Assembly: GCA_944325235.1 (NCBI GenBank)
Contig: CALUZE010000051.1
Coordinates: forward strand, 1-8,422
Length of the DNA stretch: 8,422 nt
Direction of reading: 5' to 3'
DNA from: an uncultured Elusimicrobiales bacterium
Lineage (GTDB): Bacteria; Elusimicrobiota; Elusimicrobia; Elusimicrobiales; Elusimicrobiaceae
Of this stretch, positions 1 through 5,674 are shown piece after piece. The notes beneath the pieces are model-generated. The model was not told where the DNA came from and did not search any database. It saw only the letters and a list, made by a program, of their open reading frames with translations. Position 1 is the stretch's first letter, and every line of letters begins with the position of its first letter. The position numbers and the translations under genes were made by a program.

Positions 1-325
1 AAGTGCGGAACGTGCCCGTAAGCGGTTCCTGTACGCCGCCCCCCGCGGCATTATTCACATACAGGCGGTAGCAAAAGTCCTGGTTGGGCACGAGGCCGTA
101 CAAAATGGCTTTGTGCTGGGTGGCGGCGGGCGTAATCGTCATAATCTGGTTGCAGCGCGGCGCGGGGCCGTACTCCAGCCAGGCGGGGGTTACTTCGTCC
201 GTCTGCCATCTTAAAATCATCGTGGTTTGGGTCGGGTCCTCTATATAAGGCCCGCGGATAATCCGCGCCGCATCGCTGGGGGCGCATACAGAAAAGAAAG
301 CCAAAAAAAGTAAAATTTTCTTCAT
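1..325 (-). CDS. Secreted metallophosphoesterase-like protein, N-terminal part (partial at window edge)
   Basis: The reading frame starts at the ATG at 325-323 and stays open to the left edge, giving about 108 codons. Residues 1-19 (MKKILLFLAFFSVCAPSDA) form a typical signal peptide. The mature part begins ARIIRGPYIEDPT, followed by MILRWQTDE and a WLEYG segment. This is the pattern of the fibronectin-III-like N-terminal domain of purple acid phosphatases and related metallophosphoesterases (RGPY, then a strand with W-x-T, then YG). The catalytic metallophosphoesterase domain would lie outside the window, so enzymatic function is inferred. A GGAGG lies 21 nt upstream of the ATG, too far for a normal ribosome binding site. 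No closer ATG, GTG or TTG exists in frame. The gene is divergent from the beta-barrel operon. It could instead be another Fn3-containing secreted protein. Confidence 0.65.
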   Translation of the reverse strand, partial: MKKILLFLAFFSVCAPSDAARIIRGPYIEDPTQTTMILRWQTDEVTPAWLEYGPAPRCNQIMTITPAATQHKAILYGLVPNQDFCYRLYVNNAAGGGVQEPLTGTFRT

Positions 326-421
326 CTTTTTTATTCTACCAAATATCCTCCGGTAAAAGAAGAAACCGCCGCACCTTAAAAAACGTGCCGAAAGGGCCTG
401 AAATTTGGTTAAATGGAGTAT
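326..421. promoter_or_regulatory. Divergent intergenic region with presumed promoters for both flanking units
   Basis: This stretch separates two divergently transcribed genes and must hold the start signals of at least the plus-strand operon. It is rich in A/T runs. On the minus strand a TAGAAT hexamer (338-333), one mismatch from the -10 consensus, lies 7 nt before the ATG at 325, but no convincing -35 pairs with it. A short GCAC...GTGC dyad (371-374 / 385-388) flanks an A-run and could be an operator, but four base pairs is weak. No good sigma70 promoter is visible on the plus strand. Promoter content is inferred from gene orientation. Confidence 0.4.
347..351 (-). promoter_or_regulatory. 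Shine-Dalgarno-like GGAGG at unusual distance
   Basis: The minus strand reads GGAGG at 351-347, the best anti-Shine-Dalgarno match upstream of the phosphatase-like gene. It is separated from the ATG at 325 by 21 nt, against a usual 5-10 nt. The in-frame codons between are AGG, ATA, TTT, GGT, AGA, ATA, AAA and AAG, so no standard start codon fits it better. It may be fortuitous. Confidence 0.3.
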
Positions 422-1300
422 ATGAAAAAGTTTATTTTATTTTTTGCTTTCTGTATCTTTTCTTCCGCCGCGCTGCAAGCCCGTACGGTAGATGTATCCG
501 CGGCGTATATCGGGGCGTCCCACTTTGACCAGGTACGCGCCGGGCTGACCATGGCCCCCACCTTGAACCTGCTGGCGGGCGTGGAAGCCAAAATGATTAA
601 CGAACGCGCTTTTGAAGACCCTATCTACACGGTCAACGTGCCCATCCGGCTGGATTTTGACTTGATGAAATTTGAGCTGACGCCCTTCTACTACTTTAAA
701 AACAAAAGCAACAATCCCCAATACCAGGACGCGTCCGCCTACGGCATTAACGGCCGCCTGATTATGACGCTGCAGGACGACGAAGTAAACGACCTCTACA
801 CCCACGCGGCCATCGGCGTTTCGTACGCCCGCCAGGACGGCACCGTGTTTTACGACAATGATTCTTTTGCCAACGAAGGTTTCTCGCAAATGGCCTACAC
901 GCTGGAACTGCACAAAAACTTCTTTCGGATGTTCGGGTTCCAGGCGGCGGCCAGCGTGTTCCAATACCCGGACGGCATCACCGGCGTAAGCGGCCTGCGC
1001 AGCATTATGGACCAGCAGGAACTGGCCTTTACCCAAACGTTTGACGTGGTGCACGATTTGGCCAAATACACCGTGGGTGCCCGCATCACGCGTATGTGGC
1101 CCGACAACAACGCCACCCTCTACCTGGGCTACCGCTACGGCGAATACTACACCGCCGAGCCGGAACACTCGTTTATCGTGGGCAACTCGTTTGCGGCCAC
1201 GCGCTCCATCAGCGCCGATATCGCCTACAACCATGTGCGCACCATTCATAACGACAACAAACGCGATATCTTCTACGCCCGGTTGGTATTTTCATTCTAG
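422..1300 (+). CDS. Predicted outer-membrane beta-barrel protein, unknown function
   Basis: About 292 residues. From the ATG at 422 the protein begins MKKFILFFAFCIFSSAALQA, a Sec signal peptide with likely cleavage after LQA. The rest alternates polar and hydrophobic/aromatic residues in short stretches, for example YTVNVPIRLDFDL, FELTPFYYF, YTHAAIGVSYA, NATLYLGYRYGEYY and SISADIAYN, which are typical transmembrane beta-strands. It ends DIFYARLVFSF, an aromatic-rich last strand with a terminal Phe like the beta-signal recognised by BamA. I estimate 12-14 strands by eye. No specific porin or transporter family is recognisable. An in-frame ATG at 413 would add MEY. I prefer 422 because a GGAG (415-418) lies just upstream, although its spacing of 3 nt is short. 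It is the first gene of the unit with the kinase and the PerM-family protein, so it may be the envelope component of that system. Confidence 0.75.
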   Translation: MKKFILFFAFCIFSSAALQARTVDVSAAYIGASHFDQVRAGLTMAPTLNLLAGVEAKMINERAFEDPIYTVNVPIRLDFDLMKFELTPFYYFKNKSNNPQYQDASAYGINGRLIMTLQDDEVNDLYTHAAIGVSYARQDGTVFYDNDSFANEGFSQMAYTLELHKNFFRMFGFQAAASVFQYPDGITGVSGLRSIMDQQELAFTQTFDVVHDLAKYTVGARITRMWPDNNATLYLGYRYGEYYTAEPEHSFIVGNSFAATRSISADIAYNHVRTIHNDNKRDIFYARLVFSF

Positions 1301-1309
1301 GAGCCGGAT

Positions 1310-2062
1310 ATGAGTGAACAGAAAGACGTTGTAATTACTTCCCGTGCGCTATTATTGATTTCGCACAAATTAAAAACGCCGCTTTCCATTATCAACGGCT
1401 ATTCCGAAGCGATTTTGTCCCAGGCCAAGAAGGAAAAGTTTTCCCCCTTTACGTCCAAAGCGTTGGAGGAAATCAACAAGCAAGGCGGGCGGATGTCGCT
1501 GCTGGTGGACAAACTGATGGCTTTCAACAAAGTAATGACCGCCCAAACGGAAGGAATAGAAAAACAACCCGTCTATTTAAAAAATCTCATCAAGGAGTGT
1601 GCCTCCAAAGCCATCGCCCAGGAGGAAGAAAACACCCCTCCGGCCCCGGTGCCGGAGGACGCTTCCCTCAAGCGCGGCACCTTTGTGGAAATAGACTGCC
1701 CGGAACACCTGAGCGTAACCGCCAACGAAGAAATGCTCCGCCTGTGCATCCGCGAGCTGTTGGCCAACGCCATTAAATTTAACAACAAAATGGAAAAAAT
1801 CATCAAAGTACAATGCGCCAACCACGGCGACAGTATTTCCATTTCGGTGCGGGATTACGGCGCGGGGATACGCCCGCAGGACGTAAACCGGATTTTTGAG
1901 CCGTTCTACCAGGTGGACGATTACTTTACCGGCCAGGTAAGCGGCTGGGGCTTGGGGCTGCCGATGGTCAAACGCATTTTGGACTTGCACGACGGCTCCA
2001 TCAGCGTCGTGTCCGACCGGGGCCTGGGGTCCATTTTCACCATTACCTTTCCCATTGTATGA
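1310..2062 (+). CDS. Soluble histidine kinase without a sensor domain
   Basis: A 250-residue two-component histidine kinase. The HisKA dimerisation/phosphoacceptor region is at residues 10-80 and its H-box reads LISHKLKTPLSIINGY, with His19 as the predicted phosphorylation site. The HATPase_c domain (about 125-250) shows an N-box (ELLANAIKFNNK, E149 and N153), a G1 box (VRDYGAGI, D182, G184, G186), an F-box (RIFEPFYQ) and a G2 box (SGWGLGLPMV). All key residues are present, so it should be active. There is no transmembrane segment and only about 10 residues before the H-box domain, so the input must come from another protein. No response regulator is encoded in the window. A Pro/Glu-rich stretch (105-118) interrupts the join between the two domains. 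The start is set by AGGAG (1299-1303), which overlaps the TAG of the beta-barrel gene, with 6 nt to the ATG. Its stop overlaps the next start (ATGA). Confidence 0.93.
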   Translation: MSEQKDVVITSRALLLISHKLKTPLSIINGYSEAILSQAKKEKFSPFTSKALEEINKQGGRMSLLVDKLMAFNKVMTAQTEGIEKQPVYLKNLIKECASKAIAQEEENTPPAPVPEDASLKRGTFVEIDCPEHLSVTANEEMLRLCIRELLANAIKFNNKMEKIIKVQCANHGDSISISVRDYGAGIRPQDVNRIFEPFYQVDDYFTGQVSGWGLGLPMVKRILDLHDGSISVVSDRGLGSIFTITFPIV

Positions 2063-2583
2063 ACTGTGAAACTTTATTAGACCAAATTTCCGCCCGGTGC
2101 GATACGTTCCGGGCAGATTTAATCGCCGCCGCGCATACCCTGCGCGACTTTACCCGCCGGCTGGACCAGATTATTTTGCAGCTGCATAAAGACTTGGCCG
2201 TGCGGGACGACACGTTTGCCGAGCAGTTTAACCAATACTGCCAGGAGCTGCGCCAAAAGCTGGATGAAACGGAGCCTTTTTGGACGCAAACCCGCAACCA
2301 GGCCCGCACCTATAAAGATGCCGACTGGACCGGCGATTTAACGTTGGCGGCCAAAGGGCTGAACAGCCGTGCCAAAACGCTTTCCCGCGCGTGTGACGAG
2401 TTCACCACCGCCTATGACGCTTTCTGCCGCAGCTACAACGGCTTTACGGCGGCAAAGCTCAACGTCTGGCTACTGACGTCCTGCCAAAACGATGCCGCCA
2501 GCCTGACCGGGAAAATCCTCTTTTTGGCGCGCGAAATAGCCAAAAAAACCGAACGAAACAGGGGGCCGCATGTTTACGGATAA
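2059..2583 (+). CDS. Small helical protein of unknown function between kinase and PerM-family gene
   Basis: 174 residues that I do not recognise. The sequence is almost entirely predicted alpha-helical, with heptad-like hydrophobic spacing at residues 4-70 and 92-165. It has no signal peptide and no membrane segment, so it is probably cytosolic. It has six cysteines (3, 14, 61, 112, 123, 142) with no CxxC pair. The start ATG overlaps the kinase stop (ATGA at 2059-2062), and its 3' end overlaps the next gene by 14 nt, so translation of the three is very probably coupled. Its position and helical nature make a partner or regulator of the sensor-less kinase an attractive guess, but nothing in the sequence proves this. 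It has no receiver or Hpt signature: no HxxKG/HTLKG-type Hpt motif and no conserved Asp pattern. Confidence 0.8.
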   Translation: MNCETLLDQISARCDTFRADLIAAAHTLRDFTRRLDQIILQLHKDLAVRDDTFAEQFNQYCQELRQKLDETEPFWTQTRNQARTYKDADWTGDLTLAAKGLNSRAKTLSRACDEFTTAYDAFCRSYNGFTAAKLNVWLLTSCQNDAASLTGKILFLAREIAKKTERNRGPHVYG

Positions 2584-3589
2584 ACCAACCTTCTATTACC
2601 TCAAAGCCAGCGCCATTTGCCTCACGATTATTGCCGCCGGCGTGGTAACCGCGTTTTTGGTGTATACCAAAACGTTACTGATACCCTTCGTCATCTCCAT
2701 CCTGCTCTACACCATCCTCGCCCAAATGACGCTGTATATGAAGCACAAGTTCTCCTTCCCGTCGTGGCTGGCGATGACCATTTCCATCTTACTGTGCGTG
2801 ATTATTTTTGCGGGGGTTATTTTCTTTACGGTCAACTCGGTGGGTACGTTTTTAAAAGGGGCCGAAGTCTACCGCCAAAACTTGATTGATACCATTAACG
2901 ACATCGCCCTGCGCCTGCAGCAGCACGGCATTACGCTCAACCAAAACTTTTTGGAAACCTACCTGCGCGAACTGCCGCTGTTTAACTGGCTGCGCAACTT
3001 TGGCGGCAAGGTGTTCAGCATTGTTTCCAACACCACACTGATTATCTTGTTTATGACGTTCTTCCTGTTCGGCAGCAAAAAAACGCAGCCCATCACCAAC
3101 CCGGCCATTAAGGAAATGCTGGCTAACGTGTCGGTGTATTTGTCCGTTAAACTGATGGCCTCGCTGGCCACGGGGCTGATTGCGGCGGCGATTTTGTTCG
3201 GCTTTCAGGTAAAATTGGCGGCCCTGTTTGCGATGTTTATGTTCCTGCTTAATTTTATCCCGAGCGTAGGGTCTATCATCGCCGTACTGCTGCCGGCGCC
3301 GGTGCTGTTTTTGCAGTTTGGGCTGGGGCCGCAGTTCTTTATTGTGCTGGGCCTGCTGGCGGCAACGGAGTTTACCATCGGCAACCTGGTGGAACCGCGC
3401 TTTTTGGGGGAGGGGATGGATTTGCACCCCGCCACGGTGGTGGCGTGCTTAATCTTTTGGACGCTCGTTTGGGGCGTGCCGGGTGCGTTTTTGTCCGTGC
3501 CGATTACGGCTTCTATCAAAATCGTATTAAGCAAAATCAAACACACCCGCCCGGTGGCCGAATTTTTGGCCGGCCGTTTGCCGCACTGA
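2570..3589 (+). CDS. AI-2E family (PerM/UPF0118) inner-membrane transporter
   Basis: 339 residues with family features throughout. Two hydrophobic segments near the N-terminus (about 12-32 and 36-58) are followed by another at 66-90, a soluble amphipathic region (about 95-145), a helix at 150-168, and a C-terminal membrane block (188-320). Signature motifs are NFIPSVGSIIA (228-238), NLVEPRFLGEGMDLHPATV (272-290) and WGVPGAFLSVPITA (301-314), matching the conserved C-terminal half of the AI-2E transporter family. Members have been linked to autoinducer-2 export or ion/proton antiport; the substrate here cannot be told. The start is preceded by AGGGGG (2560-2565), 4 nt from the ATG, inside the end of the upstream gene. 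It is the last gene of the unit, followed after 21 nt by a strong terminator. Confidence 0.92.
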   Translation: MFTDKPTFYYLKASAICLTIIAAGVVTAFLVYTKTLLIPFVISILLYTILAQMTLYMKHKFSFPSWLAMTISILLCVIIFAGVIFFTVNSVGTFLKGAEVYRQNLIDTINDIALRLQQHGITLNQNFLETYLRELPLFNWLRNFGGKVFSIVSNTTLIILFMTFFLFGSKKTQPITNPAIKEMLANVSVYLSVKLMASLATGLIAAAILFGFQVKLAALFAMFMFLLNFIPSVGSIIAVLLPAPVLFLQFGLGPQFFIVLGLLAATEFTIGNLVEPRFLGEGMDLHPATVVACLIFWTLVWGVPGAFLSVPITASIKIVLSKIKHTRPVAEFLAGRLPH

Positions 3590-3610
3590 CGGAAAAATTC
3601 TGATGCAAAA

Positions 3611-3637
3611 CCCCGCGCCCAAAGCGCGGGGTTTTTT
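3611..3637 (+). terminator. Rho-independent terminator of the plus-strand operon
   Basis: CCCCGCGC (3611-3618) pairs perfectly with GCGCGGGG (3624-3631) across a 5-nt loop, followed by six T residues (3632-3637). The four A residues before the stem extend the pairing with the T-run. It lies 21 nt after the stop of the PerM-family gene. Confidence 0.92.
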
Positions 3638-3640
3638 ATG

Positions 3641-3801
3641 TTTTGTGGAATTCTTCACAAAGGCACTTCCGCCGCCCCATTTCTTACCGTTTGAACACAG
3701 GTTGGGACGGAATAGCTAAAAAGCGGTGGAAAGCCGCCGCGTTGCCGCAGGGCAGCCGGGACTACGGCGGCGGAGGCGGTTTCCTTCCTGTGCGGGGCAA
3801 T
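3641..3801. other. Intergenic stretch between convergent operons with GC-rich inverted repeats; possible small RNA
   Basis: There is no convincing coding sequence here. The left part has a short dyad, TTTGTG (3642-3647) and CACAAA (3656-3661). The right part has GCGGTGG (3723-3729), which can pair with CCGCCGC (3734-3740) over a 4-nt AAAG loop with one G-U pair. The same CCGCCGC can instead pair perfectly with GCGGCGG (3767-3773). A small TGCC/GGCA hairpin (3743-3746 / 3751-3754) lies between. A weak promoter-like pair, TTGAAC (3691-3696) and TAGCTA (3713-3718), precedes this block, and the terminator at 3808-3830 follows it. A short plus-strand transcript of about 105 nt is therefore conceivable, but promoter quality is poor. 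The region could equally be degenerate spacer. Confidence 0.3.
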
Positions 3802-3830
3802 AAAAAACCGCCTGTTGCCAGGCGGTTTTT
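3802..3830. terminator. Symmetric Rho-independent terminator, mainly for the minus-strand operon
   Basis: CCGCCTG (3808-3814) pairs with CAGGCGG (3819-3825) across a TTGC loop. It is flanked by A residues at 3802-3807 and T residues at 3826-3830, so it gives a hairpin plus U-run in both directions. It lies just after the stop of the minus-strand gene at 3846, and is a natural end for that operon. It would also stop plus-strand read-through, or terminate a small RNA from the preceding spacer. Confidence 0.88.
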
Positions 3831-3845
3831 AAATAACGATATTTC

Positions 3846-4331
3846 TTATTGGGCCGTATCGGCGGGCAGCTGTTCGCTGCGGATTTTGTCAAACAAATTG
3901 TTTTCCGTAGCGCGCTGCAGGAAAGATTCCCATTCCTGTTGCGTCAGTTCAAAGTCGTCCATTACGATGTACGATATTTCCTGGGCCGTATCTTTGCCTA
4001 ACATATTGTTTTTGGCATATTCGTTTTCCAGCTCCACGTAGCGGCTGGCGATGGCGTAGTCAATATCGTCCTGGGAATAGACGGGGGTATCTTCTTCCGT
4101 CAAGGTGTTCGTGTCCACCACGCCCGTCACGTCCGTAGCCAAGGGTTGGTCTCCCGTCGGGGTGAACAGTTCGCTATGGTCGCCGGACGGCTGCGCCGTC
4201 ATCGGCTCCGTTTCCCGCGAGTTCGTCACGCGGCCCATCAGCATATTGGAACAGGCAGACGGATTGACAATAAAATAAATACTTAAAATAATAAAAACTA
4301 AAATAGCGGCTTTGACAAAAATTTTAAGCAC
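3846..4331 (-). CDS. Small membrane-anchored acidic protein, unknown function
   Basis: 161 residues that I do not recognise. The start is GTG (4331-4329), chosen because AGGAGG (4344-4339) sits exactly 7 nt upstream and the hydrophobic N-terminus begins there. Residues 4-22 (IFVKAAILVFIILSIYFIV) form a membrane anchor or uncleaved signal; a lipobox is absent. Residues 33-88 are a flexible Thr/Ser/Pro/Asp-rich linker. Residues 88-155 are an acidic helical region (for example YVELENEYAKNN and QQEWESFLQRATENNLFDKI), probably in the periplasm. It is the last gene of the minus-strand unit, 45 nt after the previous gene and followed by the terminator at 3802-3830. The TM-linker-helix architecture resembles the gene just upstream, but no sequence similarity is evident by eye. 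Confidence 0.82.
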   Translation of the reverse strand: MLKIFVKAAILVFIILSIYFIVNPSACSNMLMGRVTNSRETEPMTAQPSGDHSELFTPTGDQPLATDVTGVVDTNTLTEEDTPVYSQDDIDYAIASRYVELENEYAKNNMLGKDTAQEISYIVMDDFELTQQEWESFLQRATENNLFDKIRSEQLPADTAQ

Positions 4332-4338
4332 GGGGTAA

Positions 4339-4344
4339 CCTCCT
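4339..4344 (-). promoter_or_regulatory. Consensus Shine-Dalgarno fixing a GTG start
   Basis: The minus strand reads AGGAGG, a full match to the anti-Shine-Dalgarno core, 7 nt before the GTG at 4331. It is the strongest ribosome binding site in the window and supports GTG as the true start of the 161-residue protein. Confidence 0.8.
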
Positions 4345-4376
4345 GTTACTTTATAGAATACTATATTTTTCCGTTG

Positions 4377-4964
4377 CTATTTCGTTTTTTTCGGTTCTTG
4401 CCCGGGCGGCAGTGCGATATCGGCCCCCTGCAATTGCTGCACGCTTTGCACGAATTGAGGGTTCGTAAAAATTTCCTGCACGGTTTTGGCAAAAGCCGGA
4501 TTTTGCATATTTTGCTGCACGACTTGGCGCACTTGCGGGTTCTCCTGCAAAATGCGCACCAGTTCCACCCCGCTTAACGCGCCCAAATCGGCCGCGTCGC
4601 CGTGTGTGGCGGCGGAGAGTTCCCGGTTGAATTTTTGCAGATTGGGGTCTTCTTTGTAATCGTCCAAAATAGAGGTAATGGTATCCTGGGCTTGTTGGGT
4701 TTTTTGTTCCTCGCTCAGCGGCGCGCTCTCCAGGAAAATGGCGCTCTGCACCGGGGCAAACGCCACCGGGCGGCTGACCGGCTCCGGCTTGGGCGCCGCC
4801 AGCGACACCGGCACATTTTGAAACGTAAAGGTATGGGACAGGGCGGCGGCTTCGGCCGCTTTTTGCTGGGCGCGGCGGTCGTATGCCTGATAGAGGCGGA
4901 CCGCGCCCATATACACGAGCGCGGCCACCATCAAACCTATCAAAGCATAGCTGGTTTTAGACAT
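4377..4964 (-). CDS. Membrane-anchored protein with C-terminal STI1-like NP repeats
   Basis: 195 residues. Residues 5-24 (SYALIGLMVAALVYMGAVRL) form one N-terminal transmembrane helix, followed by a charged Ala/Gln/Arg helix (28-42) and a Pro-rich linker (50-75). After that come a helical segment (83-120) and three consecutive 13-residue units, each opening with Asn-Pro: NP at 142-143, 155-156 and 168-169. These units, rich in Gln, Val and Phe, resemble the helical NP/DP repeats of STI1 domains in co-chaperones such as Hop, Tic40 and ubiquilin. Assignment to that family is by pattern only. The topology suggests that the repeats are periplasmic. The ATG overlaps the stop of the FKBP gene by one base (TAATG), so the two are probably made together, and a shared role in protein folding or client handling is plausible. 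No enzyme motif is visible. Confidence 0.82.
   Translation of the reverse strand: MSKTSYALIGLMVAALVYMGAVRLYQAYDRRAQQKAAEAAALSHTFTFQNVPVSLAAPKPEPVSRPVAFAPVQSAIFLESAPLSEEQKTQQAQDTITSILDDYKEDPNLQKFNRELSAATHGDAADLGALSGVELVRILQENPQVRQVVQQNMQNPAFAKTVQEIFTNPQFVQSVQQLQGADIALPPGQEPKKTK
4425..4541 (-). repeat. Three tandem 13-residue NP repeats (protein-level)
   Basis: Residues 142-180 of the 195-residue protein divide into NPQVRQVVQQNMQ, NPAFAKTVQEIFT and NPQFVQSVQQLQG. The period is exactly 13. Position 1 is always Asn, position 2 Pro, position 8 always Val and position 9 always Gln. The DNA itself is not strongly repetitive, so the repeat is kept by protein selection rather than being a recent duplication. 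Confidence 0.85.
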
Positions 4965-5665
4965 TATTTCACCAATTCCAGCATTTCAATATCAAACACC
5001 AACACGGAGTTGGGCGGAATCTGCCCCACGGGGCGGTTGCCATAGGCCGTATCGGGCGGGCAGACCACTTTGGCGCGGGAGCCGGGTTTCATCTGCTGGA
5101 GAGCTTTGGTCCAGCACGGGATGACGTCCGTCAGTTTGGTTTCAAACGCTTCGTTGCGGTCGCGGGAACTGTCAAACTTGGTGCCGTCAATCAGGGTGCC
5201 GGTATAATGCACTTTCACGCTGCCGTCGGCCTTGGGCGTTTTGCCTTTGCCGGCGCGGGTAAGCTTCATCATCGTGCCGTTATCCAAGGTTTTCACGCCT
5301 TTTTCTTTCTTGAAGTTGGCCATATATTCCTGCTGGTCGGCTTCGCGCTTGGCGGAAATGGTTTTGGCGTCGTCCTGATATTTTTGGATGATGGCCGGTT
5401 TGTACGCGTCCAAGTCGGTCTGCGATTTTTTGTTCAGCAGGCTGTCGCGCATCCCCTGGGAAAGGGCCTTGTAGTCATCTTCGTTATCCAAAATAAGCTG
5501 GCGTTTTAAATTGTCCCCCAACAAGAAACCCAGCGAATAGAGCATTTTGTTGCGCTCGGCCACGCTTTGCACCTTTGTTTCGGGGGCGGCCGCCGGTTGG
5601 GCGGCGTCCTGCGCGGCGGCAAATACCGGCCACGCCAACAAGAAAGCCAATAAGATTTTTTTCAT
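4964..5665 (-). CDS. Periplasmic FKBP-type peptidyl-prolyl isomerase, Mip/FkpA-like
   Basis: 233 residues, a usual length for Mip/FkpA/FklB proteins. The signal peptide is at residues 1-19 (MKKILLAFLLAWPVFAAAQ). Residues 35-125 form the helical N-terminal dimerisation region seen in Mip-type enzymes (YSLGFLLGDNLKRQ, then a long charged helix). The C-terminal FKBP domain (about 148-233) contains VKVHYTGTLIDGTKFDSS, AFETKLTDVIPCW, AYGNRPVGQIPPNSVLVFDIE and the final LLELVK-like strand. Hydrophobic-pocket residues matching FKBP12 are Y154, F164, D165, F174, V181, I182, W185, Y208 and F224. It should catalyse cis-trans isomerisation of prolyl bonds and may act as a periplasmic chaperone. Two unusual cysteines occur in the domain (C184, C202). 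AGGAGA (5676-5671) overlaps the upstream TAG and sets the start, and the stop overlaps the next ATG. Confidence 0.93.
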   Translation of the reverse strand: MKKILLAFLLAWPVFAAAQDAAQPAAAPETKVQSVAERNKMLYSLGFLLGDNLKRQLILDNEDDYKALSQGMRDSLLNKKSQTDLDAYKPAIIQKYQDDAKTISAKREADQQEYMANFKKEKGVKTLDNGTMMKLTRAGKGKTPKADGSVKVHYTGTLIDGTKFDSSRDRNEAFETKLTDVIPCWTKALQQMKPGSRAKVVCPPDTAYGNRPVGQIPPNSVLVFDIEMLELVK

Positions 5666-5674
5666 TTGTTTCTC

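Noticed and set aside
51..287. Minus-strand 78-codon open frame at the left edge
   Set aside because: It lies in another frame inside the phosphatase-like gene, which has a signal peptide and a domain match; the shadow has neither.
437..1249. Minus-strand 270-codon open frame opposite the beta-barrel gene
   Set aside because: It is antisense to a gene with a signal peptide, beta-strand pattern and C-terminal Phe, and its Val/His/Gly-rich product is typical of an antisense shadow frame.
2852..3427. Minus-strand 191-codon open frame opposite the PerM-family gene
   Set aside because: It is Gln/Arg/His-rich low-complexity antisense to clear transmembrane helices and family motifs.
3642..3661. 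TTTGTG/CACAAA dyad as an operator or attachment site
   Set aside because: It is only six base pairs, lies just after a terminator with no gene downstream to control, and has no partner copy in the window.
3643..4041. Plus-strand 132-codon open frame across the convergent spacer
   Set aside because: It begins with TTG without a ribosome binding site, runs through the terminator at 3802-3830 and ends antisense to the well-supported 161-residue gene. Its Arg/Gly-rich start only reflects GC-rich hairpins.
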